From assembly GCA_002781805.1 (NCBI GenBank), contig PFFZ01000068.1:1-12545 (forward strand): 12,545 nucleotides of DNA, written 5' to 3'. The position numbers and the translations under genes are program-made. Of this stretch, positions 1 through 5,060 are shown piece after piece (the stretch's first letter is position 1; each line of letters begins with the position of its first letter). The DNA is from Nitrosopumilales archaeon CG15_BIG_FIL_POST_REV_8_21_14_020_37_12 (GTDB lineage: Archaea > Thermoproteota > Nitrososphaeria > Nitrososphaerales > Nitrosopumilaceae). Under the pieces are notes generated by a model. The model was not told the DNA's origin. It saw only the letters and a program-made list of their open reading frames with translations, and did no database searches.

Positions 1-10
1 ACATACTATT

Positions 11-18
11 TTTATAAT
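11..18 (+). promoter_or_regulatory. Probable TATA box upstream of tag
   Basis: TTTATAAT is the only archaeal TATA-like element in the first 74 bases. A start about 26 bp downstream would fall near position 40 and leave a leader of roughly 35 nt before the ATG at 75. That is longer than at the other promoters in this window, so the assignment is tentative. The element is near-symmetric and could instead serve a gene on the other strand outside the window. Confidence 0.4.
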
Positions 19-74
19 TATTAATCTTCAGTAAAATTCCAAACACATTTGAGTATGTTTTGTGGCAGTTTGGC

Positions 75-629
75 ATGAAAAAGAGATGTGAGTGGGCAAC
101 AGAAGAGCCAAATATTTCCTATCATGATAAAGAATGGGGAAGACCACAACATAATGATAAAAAGTTATTTGAGTTTTTGATTCTTGAAGGTGCTCAGGCA
201 GGGCTTTCTTGGACTACTATTCTCAAAAGAAGAGAAGGATATAGAAAGGCTTTTGCAAACTTTGATCCGTTAAAAGTTTCAAAATTCAACCAAAAAAATA
301 TCTCTGCATTACTAAAAAATGAATCAATCATACGAAACAAGCTAAAAATCACATCTGCTATTAACAATGCAAAACAGTTCTTAAAAGTACAAGAGGAGTT
401 TCATTCTTTTGATAAATATATCTGGGGATTTGTAAGTTACACGCCAATTAAAAATAAATTCAAAACATCCTCTGAATTACCCGCATCTTCAATAATTTCT
501 GAGCAAATGAGTAAGGATCTTAAAAAACGTGGATTTACATTTGTCGGACCTACCATCTGTTATGCATTTATGCAGGCAGTTGGAATGATAAATGATCATA
601 CCCAGGGATGTTTCCTGTGTCAAAAATAA
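75..629 (+). CDS. tag: DNA-3-methyladenine glycosylase I (Tag)
   Basis: Base-excision repair enzyme that removes 3-methyladenine from alkylated DNA. From the ATG at 75 the protein is 184 aa, close to the E. coli Tag length, and key residues keep E. coli numbering. Catalytic Glu is at 38 in LEGAQAGLSW. The zinc-snap ligands are Cys5, His17 and the late NDHTQGC (His-x3-Cys). The stretches KKRGFTFVGPTICYAFMQAVG and SYHDKEWG are diagnostic of the family. A TTG at 60 would add five residues (MWQFG) before MKKRCEW, but family members begin just before the first zinc Cys, so the ATG at 75 is preferred. The gene converges on the minus-strand gene that follows, with stop codons only 9 bp apart. Tag is mainly a bacterial family, so transfer into this archaeal lineage is possible, though base composition looks like its neighbours. 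Function is secure. Confidence 0.95.
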   Translation: MKKRCEWATEEPNISYHDKEWGRPQHNDKKLFEFLILEGAQAGLSWTTILKRREGYRKAFANFDPLKVSKFNQKNISALLKNESIIRNKLKITSAINNAKQFLKVQEEFHSFDKYIWGFVSYTPIKNKFKTSSELPASSIISEQMSKDLKKRGFTFVGPTICYAFMQAVGMINDHTQGCFLCQK

Positions 630-638
630 CTGTAAACT

Positions 639-947
639 CTATTGATTTGCTTGAAGTTTCTTTAATGTGTGATCATACAAATTCATTGGGACTATTTTGA
701 CCGTACTTAGTGATGATATTCCTACGTCGATACACAACTTTTCAATGTCATGTGCATGAACTGCATCAATAACGATTATCCACTCGTGTTCCAGAACTGA
801 CATGTAAAATTCTACAATTTTATTAATTTCGTATTTTTTTATTCCTTCTTCCATTTTGGATTTAAGATCCATGAAAATCTTCTTACTGGTTTCGTTGTTT
901 AGTGGACATAGCTCTGGACTATGTGTTGCAAATACCCCAAACAGCAT
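639..947 (-). CDS. Small alpha/beta protein of unknown function, possibly DUF3303-like or GYD-like
   Basis: A 102-aa soluble protein without signal peptide or membrane span. The pattern I infer is a strand (LFGVFATHSP), a long helix (about 20-40), a strand pair around IVEFYMSVLEHEWIIVIDA, a short helix (AHDIEKLCIDVG) and a strand (STVKIVPM). This is the layout of a dimeric alpha/beta-barrel (ferredoxin-like) domain as in GYD or DUF3303 proteins. It contains several His (MLFGVFATHSPE, LEHEW, VHAHD) and two Cys, but no motif I can assign to a reaction. The ATG at 947 is well supported, because a TATA box lies 26 bp upstream and the mRNA would be essentially leaderless. It is divergent from the Nramp-like gene, so the two might share regulation, but that is inference. 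The family assignment is tentative; the gene itself is likely real. Confidence 0.75.
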   Translation of the reverse strand: MLFGVFATHSPELCPLNNETSKKIFMDLKSKMEEGIKKYEINKIVEFYMSVLEHEWIIVIDAVHAHDIEKLCIDVGISSLSTVKIVPMNLYDHTLKKLQANQ

Positions 948-967
948 TAATCAAATTATTTTTTACC

Positions 968-977
968 AATATATAAC
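968..977 (-). promoter_or_regulatory. TATA box of the 102-aa gene
   Basis: On the minus strand this reads GTTATATATT, a near-consensus archaeal TATA box. It is centred 26 bp from the ATG at 947, which predicts a leaderless transcript. Confidence 0.7.
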
Positions 978-1010
978 TGATTTTCTAAACTACTTTTTTA
1001 TGGATTTTAG

Positions 1011-1018
1011 TTATATGG
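1011..1018 (+). promoter_or_regulatory. TATA box of the Nramp-like gene
   Basis: TTATATGG is centred about 26 bp before the ATG at 1040. Transcription would begin at or next to the start codon. With the minus-strand box at 968-977 it forms a compact divergent promoter region of 92 bp. Confidence 0.7.
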
Positions 1019-1039
1019 TACAATTTAAAATATTGAACC

Positions 1040-2320
1040 ATGAATGAACGCCTGTCATCTTTCTCAAAAACTGCTGGCCCTGGAATACTGTTTGCCAGTA
1101 CGGCAATTGGCGTATCTCATCTGGTTCAATCTACTAGGGCTGGTGCTGATTTTGGCCTACTCTTGTTGGGATTTGTAATTCTGGTGAACTTGATGAAATA
1201 CCCTTTCTTTGAATATGGCTCTCGTTATGCAAATGTTACACAAACAAGTATTATTGATGGATATAAGAAACTGGGATCTCCTGCAATATGGCTGTATTTT
1301 GCATTGACAGTTGCATCAATGTTCTTTGTAACTGGTGCAGTTGGTTTTGTGACTGCAGGGTTTTTTGAAAATCTCTTTGGTGTTGATTTTTTAGGAGAAT
1401 GGTCTGTTGTCATATTATTTACAATCTGTGTTTTGATTTTAGCAATAGGTAGATACAATGCACTTGATAGTCTAATCAAAATTATCGCTGTTGTACTTTT
1501 ACTATCTACCGTCTCTGCATTTTTGCTAGCATTGTGGAACGGACCAATTGAGCCTGTCTCTGATTTTACTCCTCAAGAACTATGGACCACTTCTGGGATA
1601 TTTTTTTTATTGGCCTTGATGGGATGGATGCCCACAGCAGTTGATCTCTCAAGTTGGAATAGCCTTTGGACATTGGAGAGAATAAAACAATCCAATTATA
1701 GGCCAAAACTCAAAGAAACCCTCTTTGAATTTAGACTGGCATATCTTGTTACCTCTGTTTTAGCTGTCATGTTTGTTATTCTTGGCGCTTTTATCTTCTA
1801 TGGTTCTGGAGAAGATTTGCCAAACAATAATGCCTTGTTTGCCAGTAAAATTATAACATTGTATACTGATACCATTGGCGACTGGAGCTATCTGATAATT
1901 TCAGCTTCGGCATTTACCGTGATGTTTGGCACTATTATCGCAGTTTTTGATGGTTATTCCAGATCATTGCAGAGAACTGTGGATCTTATTTTTATTTCCA
2001 AAGAGCAAGTTATGCGGCAAAAATCTCGCTCTTTTTACATTTTATTTTTACTTGCAATCTCTATTGGCTCCTTGATTGTAATTTTCAAGTTTGAAGATAA
2101 TCTGAAAGAATTAGTGGACTTTGCAACAGTTCTGTCTTTTGTTATTGCACCTGTAATTGCGATTTTTAATTATAAGTTGGTAACTGGCAAATTTTTGAGC
2201 AAAGATTTCCAGCCTTCTGTATACCTCAGAATTCTAAGCTTGGCAGGAATTGTATTTCTGATGGGATTTGCATTTGTGTTTATAGTTAGTAGGATGCCTG
2301 GTTTTAGTAAGTTATTTTAA
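1040..2320 (+). CDS. Nramp-superfamily membrane transporter with non-canonical metal site
   Basis: A 426-aa polytopic membrane protein with about eleven hydrophobic segments, the usual Nramp size. The TM1 frame is recognisable (GPGILFASTAIGVSHLVQS then TRAGADFG), aligning with GPGxLxxxxxxDPGNxxxxxxAGxxFG of classical Nramp. However, the metal-binding DPGN is replaced by Gly24-Val25-Ser26-His27. In TM6 the classical MPH is Met197-Pro198-Thr199, so Met and Pro remain but His is lost. Classical Mn/Fe Nramps bind metal through that Asp, Asn and Met. This protein therefore belongs to a divergent Nramp-related branch whose substrate cannot be read from the sequence. Loss of the Asp argues against ordinary proton-coupled Mn/Fe transport. 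The ATG at 1040 is fixed by a TATA box 26 bp upstream. A ferritin gene follows after 27 bp, which hints at iron or another divalent metal, by context only. Confidence 0.88.
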   Translation: MNERLSSFSKTAGPGILFASTAIGVSHLVQSTRAGADFGLLLLGFVILVNLMKYPFFEYGSRYANVTQTSIIDGYKKLGSPAIWLYFALTVASMFFVTGAVGFVTAGFFENLFGVDFLGEWSVVILFTICVLILAIGRYNALDSLIKIIAVVLLLSTVSAFLLALWNGPIEPVSDFTPQELWTTSGIFFLLALMGWMPTAVDLSSWNSLWTLERIKQSNYRPKLKETLFEFRLAYLVTSVLAVMFVILGAFIFYGSGEDLPNNNALFASKIITLYTDTIGDWSYLIISASAFTVMFGTIIAVFDGYSRSLQRTVDLIFISKEQVMRQKSRSFYILFLLAISIGSLIVIFKFEDNLKELVDFATVLSFVIAPVIAIFNYKLVTGKFLSKDFQPSVYLRILSLAGIVFLMGFAFVFIVSRMPGFSKLF

Positions 2321-2347
2321 TAAAGAGTGACAAATATCTATGAAATC

Positions 2348-2857
2348 ATGAAAATATCTAAAACAATGCAAAGTGCACTAAATAACCAAATTACACTAGA
2401 AGCAAATGCCTCAAACAGCTATTTGGCAATGGCCTCGTGGTGTGAAATTACTGGCTATGAAGGCGGTGCCAGTTTCTTTTATGCCCAATCTGACGAAGAA
2501 AGAACACACATGTTGAAAATTGTTCGCTATCTGAATGGACTGGGAGTTCCTGCTGTTATTCCGGCAACAAAACTACCTGCCAGTAACTTCAAGTCTTTGG
2601 AATCTATTCTAAAGACTGCTCTGAACAGTGAACAAATAGTAACTGCTGCAATCCACAAGATGGTTGAAATTGCCCAAAAGGAAAAGGATCATTCTACATA
2701 TGCATTTCTAGAGTGGTTTGTTAATGAGCAAGTTCAAGAGGAAACGAAGTTTGAGACTTTGATACAAAAGTTCGAGCTAATCGGAAGAGACAAGCTTGCT
2801 ATTAATGAAATAGATAAAATTCTTGCAGCGTCTGCTACTGTTTCTACTCCTGCATAG
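2348..2857 (+). CDS. ftn: Ferritin (non-haem iron storage, FtnA type)
   Basis: Ferritins form 24-mer shells that oxidise Fe(II) and store it as a ferric mineral in the cytoplasm. From the ATG at 2348 the protein is 169 aa, typical of bacterial and archaeal ferritins, and aligns well with E. coli FtnA. Ferroxidase-centre residues are all present: Glu18 (ITLE), Glu51 and His54 (EERTHM), Glu95 (SEQ), and Gln128 and Glu131 (NEQVQEE). Glu127 matches the extra site-C ligand. No haem-ligand Met placement typical of bacterioferritin is evident. A GTG at 2327 would add seven residues (MTNIYEI), but the family usually starts as in MKISKTMQSALNNQ, so the ATG is preferred. The gene may be co-transcribed with the Nramp-like gene. 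The AT-rich TTTTAATAAA at 2314-2324, over the preceding stop codon, could also give it its own leaderless promoter. Confidence 0.95.
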   Translation: MKISKTMQSALNNQITLEANASNSYLAMASWCEITGYEGGASFFYAQSDEERTHMLKIVRYLNGLGVPAVIPATKLPASNFKSLESILKTALNSEQIVTAAIHKMVEIAQKEKDHSTYAFLEWFVNEQVQEETKFETLIQKFELIGRDKLAINEIDKILAASATVSTPA

Positions 2858-2858
2858 A

Positions 2859-2864
2859 TTTTTT
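2859..2864 (+). terminator. T-tract after ferritin
   Basis: Six T residues follow the ferritin stop codon almost immediately. Archaeal RNA polymerase terminates at such T-rich tracts without a hairpin. It faces a matching T-tract on the other strand at 2902-2912, as expected for convergent genes. Confidence 0.45.
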
Positions 2865-2901
2865 CTAAAATCATCTTGCAATGCCTGGGTTGTTGACTAA
2901 C

Positions 2902-2912
2902 AAAAAATAAAA
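2902..2912 (-). terminator. T-tract after the 36-aa Cys/His peptide gene
   Basis: On the minus strand the TGA stop is followed at once by TTTTATTTTTT, a strong intrinsic-type archaeal termination signal. Its position supports reality of the micro-gene whose stop it abuts. Confidence 0.5.
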
Positions 2913-3023
2913 TCATTTTTCATATTTTTGACATTTACATCCTCTGACCAGGCAGTTTCCATGCCCTTCATAATGTATGGATTCATCATGATAACACCCT
3001 ATTTTCTTATTTTTGCAGTTCAT
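2913..3023 (-). CDS. 36-aa Cys/His-rich peptide, putative metal-binding
   Basis: This short frame encodes 36 residues that begin MNCKNKKIGCYHDE and end GNCLVRGCKCQKYEK. It has five cysteines (3, 10, 24, 29, 31) and three histidines (12, 17, 21), far above chance, spaced like a small zinc-binding fold (Cys-x6-Cys-x-His, then His-x2-Cys-x4-Cys-x-Cys). Support for a real gene is threefold. A TATA element sits about 24 bp upstream of the ATG, a T-rich terminator follows directly after the TGA, and the intergenic space is otherwise unexplained. It shares His-x2-Cys-Leu and Cys-x-Cys with the 57-aa protein at 3583-3756, suggesting one peptide family. Role unknown: metal buffering, RNA binding or protein interaction are all possible. 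No signal peptide or membrane segment. Confidence 0.65.
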   Translation of the reverse strand: MNCKNKKIGCYHDESIHYEGHGNCLVRGCKCQKYEK

Positions 3024-3041
3024 TTCTCTTGATTAGACAAT

Positions 3042-3051
3042 TATAATTATA
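3042..3051. promoter_or_regulatory. Palindromic, probably bidirectional TATA element
   Basis: TATAATTATA is a perfect 10-bp palindrome lying between two divergent micro-genes. Its centre is 23.5 bp from the minus-strand ATG (3023) and 26.5 bp from the plus-strand TTG (3073), the standard archaeal TATA-to-start distance in both directions. I infer that one TBP site can serve two leaderless transcripts. Confidence 0.5.
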
Positions 3052-3072
3052 CAGTAAATCGTATATTCGTTA

Positions 3073-3222
3073 TTGGTTGGAATTAAAAGCGTAGGACAGT
3101 TTTTCATGTTTATTGTGGGGGGAATTGTTGCAATTATTGTAGGTTCTTTTATGATTCGTGGCACTATGCATCTTTGGGACAAACCTGATTCAAGTAAAAA
3201 GCCCGATAAGAACAATGACTAA
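3073..3222 (+). CDS. 49-aa single-span membrane protein
   Basis: Not recognised as a named family. From the TTG at 3073 the product has 49 residues: a short N-terminus (VGIKSVGQ), one strong hydrophobic segment at about residues 10-28 (FFMFIVGGIVAIIVGSFMI), and a charged Lys/Asp tail ending KKPDKNND. The Arg after the segment and the polar tail suggest the C-terminus faces the cytoplasm. The TTG is chosen because the TATA palindrome at 3042-3051 lies 26 bp upstream. The alternative ATG at 3106 gives 38 residues with a shortened but still usable membrane segment. It is divergent from the 36-aa Cys/His peptide and may share its promoter. Function unknown; small membrane proteins like this often attach to larger complexes, but nothing here says which. 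Confidence 0.6.
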   Translation: MVGIKSVGQFFMFIVGGIVAIIVGSFMIRGTMHLWDKPDSSKKPDKNND

Positions 3223-3249
3223 AAGCATGCATGATTTAATTCATTTATC

Positions 3250-3555
3250 TTGATTTATGATTCTTCTATTAGAAAATCACTTGATGAGTATGTCAAAAGA
3301 CGAATAAGAGAAATCCCATCCGAGATTCGCCAATCCCCTCCAAATGTGCGCCAAATTTGGAAGTGTCATGATGAAGAAGATTTTCTTTATGGATACTATG
3401 TGGGAAAAATTGAAGAGGGAACACTGCATTTTCTTCTAAAGGCAACACGTGCCTCTGCAGGAGGGTTTGTTGATACTTTTGAAATTAGAGGAATAATCGA
3501 GTCCTATAGAGAACAGCTCAAAACTTCCATTCGGGCCGGGCTTTCAGTGAAGTAG
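3250..3555 (+). CDS. 101-aa conserved-looking protein of unknown function
   Basis: I do not recognise this family. The product is soluble, mixed-charge and without membrane segments. An N-terminal helix rich in Arg and Glu (SLDEYVKRRIREIPSEIR) is followed by a compact alpha/beta region with DFLYGYYVGKIEEGTLHFLLKATR, and then a C-terminal helix (RGIIESYREQLKTSIRAGL). The strand pair FLYGYYVGKIEEGTLHFLL looks like a beta hairpin. The start must be the TTG at 3250, because the frame holds no internal Met and no other good start. A weak AT-rich element (CTAAAAG) lies about 26 bp upstream. The gene sits 27 bp after the 49-aa membrane gene and 27 bp before the 57-aa zinc-type gene, so the three could form a small plus-strand transcription unit. 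Confidence 0.7.
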   Translation: MIYDSSIRKSLDEYVKRRIREIPSEIRQSPPNVRQIWKCHDEEDFLYGYYVGKIEEGTLHFLLKATRASAGGFVDTFEIRGIIESYREQLKTSIRAGLSVK

Positions 3556-3582
3556 AAATACTCCCATTGGTATATTGTTGGT

Positions 3583-3756
3583 ATGGTTGGACCTCAAGAT
3601 GGCGGATTTGGATTTGATCAATCCAAAAAATATACTAATGTTGAAAATTTGGATCAGATATGTGTCCAGTGTCAAGCTGGACAACATAAAAAATGTCTAG
3701 CAAAAACAAAAGAGCAACCAAATTGTGAATGCGAGCATTGCATAGTTTATGGTTGA
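3583..3756 (+). CDS. 57-aa Cys/His zinc-ribbon-like protein
   Basis: This small frame encodes MVGPQDGGFGFDQSKKY and then a Cys/His block: Cys27-x2-Cys30, His35-x2-Cys38, Cys48-x-Cys50 and His52-Cys53. Six Cys and two His within 27 residues strongly suggest a structural zinc site or two, and the protein looks like the very small zinc-finger proteins common in archaea. The Gly-rich N-terminus (GPQDGGFGF) is probably flexible. No membrane segment is present. The ATG at 3583 is the only sensible start, and an AT-rich element (GAAATAC, about 3555-3561) lies roughly 25 bp upstream. A six-T tract follows the stop. It resembles the minus-strand 36-aa peptide in its His-x2-Cys-Leu and Cys-x-Cys pieces. 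Function unknown; nucleic-acid binding or a regulatory role is plausible. Confidence 0.75.
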   Translation: MVGPQDGGFGFDQSKKYTNVENLDQICVQCQAGQHKKCLAKTKEQPNCECEHCIVYG

Positions 3757-3758
3757 TG

Positions 3759-3764
3759 TTTTTT
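3759..3764 (+). terminator. T-tract after the 57-aa gene
   Basis: Six consecutive T residues begin two bases after the TGA at 3756, fitting archaeal hairpin-independent termination. More T-rich runs follow to about 3796. Confidence 0.45.
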
Positions 3765-3877
3765 ATCAATCCAATACGTTTTCCTGTTTTTCATGACTTG
3801 ATTGAATGCTGCTCTTCTTTCAATGGTTCTGATTAATGATCAATTAGATTCAATAATGTCTTTTTTCCAGTATTTGT

Positions 3878-3976
3878 GTGTCAAGAACTAAACAAATTGC
3901 GGCTTGGGTTGCAATCATTGGAGGCGGCATTGCTTTCTTCTTCTTCTCACAATATGCTGCCGAAGCAATGCGTTAA
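3878..3976 (+). CDS. 32-aa single-span membrane peptide (possible)
   Basis: A GTG-initiated frame encodes 32 residues: a basic start (VSRTKQIAAW, first residue read as Met), a hydrophobic core VAIIGGGIAFFFF, and a short amphipathic end SQYAAEAMR. The basic end followed by a glycine-containing hydrophobic helix is typical of real small membrane subunits and less typical of random AT-rich sequence. The only alternative start in this frame would be an ATT, because a stop lies eight codons upstream of the GTG. An AT-rich stretch (ATTCAATAA, 3848-3856) is at the right distance for a TATA box but is a poor match. Unrecognised family; treat as a candidate. Confidence 0.45.
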   Translation: MSRTKQIAAWVAIIGGGIAFFFFSQYAAEAMR

Positions 3977-4028
3977 TGCTCAAGAATTTATACTCAGTGT
4001 GAAATGGCGATGTTGTTTTTAGGAATGC

Positions 4029-4823
4029 CTATTCTGTATTTGTTGCTTTTCTAATTTTTTCCAATTCTTTTTTTGTTTTTTCGTGTTCTTCTCTTTCCTT
4101 TTCTAATAATTGCTGAACTGTCTCAAGCTCTTTTTCTCTCATACTTAATTTTGATTTTAATGATCCCACAACCGCACTTGCAGCCTCTATTATTCCACTG
4201 GTATTTTTTTTACTGTCTGATTCTTTTTGGATAAATTCTCTTTCTTTTGACGATAATGATGTGTTTATGTCAGTAGCATGAGTCTCAGGCATGTTTGTTA
4301 ATTCTTGTCTTGCATTGTATAGTTTGGAATTGACCTCCTCCAACTCTTCTTGTGTTTGTATTTGCTGAGTCCGTATTTTGTGCAGTGTTTCTTGCTCTTC
4401 TGCAATTTTGGATTTTAACTCCTCGTGTTTTTTTATGGTTTCTTCCATCTCTTGTTTTGTTTTTGAAAGATTCAATTCAATTCTGTTTATTTCGTCTAGT
4501 GCTTTCTTGCTCTGACTTAATTTCTGATCTGCATTATCTATTTTTGATTTTATTTCTTTATATTCTCGCTGGACTGTATCCAATTCTATCTTTTTCTGAT
4601 TGGTTTCTTTTTTTAGCATCATCAAATTGCTTACTGCATTATCATATTCCTCTTTTACACTCTGGAGCTTTTCATTTATTTTTTCAATGTCTTCTTGTTT
4701 GGCCCTGAATTGAGTTTGGAGATTTTCAACTTCTGCTTCCAGATCTTTTTTTAGAACAAATTCCTCACTCTTCTCCGAGACTGTCTCTTCTGCAGCCTCT
4801 TTTTTCTTTCCAAAAAGCCCCAT
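4029..4823 (-). CDS. 264-aa coiled-coil protein of unknown function
   Basis: The N-terminus MGLFGKKKEAAEE is short and basic. A nearly unbroken Lys/Glu/Gln-rich heptad pattern spans about residues 22-178. After a Ser/Thr-rich linker (about 180-208) comes a short hydrophobic patch (IIEAASAVVGSLKSKL, 211-226), then a second coil (228-260). There is no membrane segment and no nucleotide-binding motif, so it is not an SMC or Rad50 protein. The hydrophobic patch between the coils may be a membrane-touching or partner-binding element, which is inference. It is last in the minus-strand run elp3, lysS, two-span membrane protein, coiled coil, and starts 35 nt after the membrane-protein gene. A structural or scaffold role, perhaps with that membrane protein, is conceivable. 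I cannot assign a family. The ATG at 4823 is the natural start. Confidence 0.8.
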   Translation of the reverse strand: MGLFGKKKEAAEETVSEKSEEFVLKKDLEAEVENLQTQFRAKQEDIEKINEKLQSVKEEYDNAVSNLMMLKKETNQKKIELDTVQREYKEIKSKIDNADQKLSQSKKALDEINRIELNLSKTKQEMEETIKKHEELKSKIAEEQETLHKIRTQQIQTQEELEEVNSKLYNARQELTNMPETHATDINTSLSSKEREFIQKESDSKKNTSGIIEAASAVVGSLKSKLSMREKELETVQQLLEKEREEHEKTKKELEKIRKATNTE

Positions 4824-4858
4824 GAGTACCTATTTTCTAATCCAAAAGATGAACGTTT

Positions 4859-5059
4859 CTAGGCTCTCTTTGACCTGTTTTTAATAAATTTGATATAAAA
4901 TCCAATTCCGCCAATTACAATTCCGCCAATCCATGCAACCATGTTTAATCCTGCAGAAATTGTAATTTCTTGAGGTGCAAGAAATAGTAATAACGCTCCA
5001 AAAATTATGAGTGCAAAACCTCCACTGTTTTTTGATCTGTTGTGCTCACTATGGGCCAT
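4859..5059 (-). CDS. 66-aa two-span membrane protein
   Basis: From the ATG at 5059 the product starts MAHSEHNRSKNSGG, then has two hydrophobic segments: GFALIIFGALLLFLA (about 15-29) and MVAWIGGIVIGGIGFYIKFI (about 40-59). It ends in a basic tail (KNRSKRA), predicting both termini in the cytoplasm. A longer frame from 5104 would add 15 residues but overlap the end of lysS. The ATG at 5059 lies one base after the lysS stop, the tight coupling expected inside an operon, so it is preferred. Small two-span proteins of this shape are common in archaea, and no specific function can be read. The coiled-coil gene follows after 35 nt, so the two products may work together, as inference only. Confidence 0.75.
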   Translation of the reverse strand: MAHSEHNRSKNSGGFALIIFGALLLFLAPQEITISAGLNMVAWIGGIVIGGIGFYIKFIKNRSKRA

Positions 5060-5060
5060 T

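Noticed and set aside
856..1047. Plus-strand frame of 63 codons between the small alpha/beta gene and the Nramp-like gene
   Set aside because: It is antisense to the well-supported 102-aa gene, overlaps both promoters and has no recognisable composition or start signal.
3033..3215. Minus-strand 60-codon frame opposite the 49-aa membrane gene
   Set aside because: Pro/Ile/Thr-rich antisense shadow; it would also overlap the palindromic TATA element.
3766..3856. Minus-strand stretch that reads IERRAAFNQVMKNRKTYWIDKKHQP before a stop
   Set aside because: It looks protein-like, but no ATG, GTG or TTG precedes it in frame after the upstream stop, and the only Met leaves 15 residues.
3901..3950. 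TTC-TTC-TTC-TTC run considered as a microsatellite
   Set aside because: It is only four units and lies inside the candidate 32-aa membrane peptide as Phe codons.
4352..4708. Plus-strand hydrophobic 118-codon frame
   Set aside because: It is the Phe/Leu-rich antisense of the Lys/Glu-rich coiled-coil gene, a common artefact.
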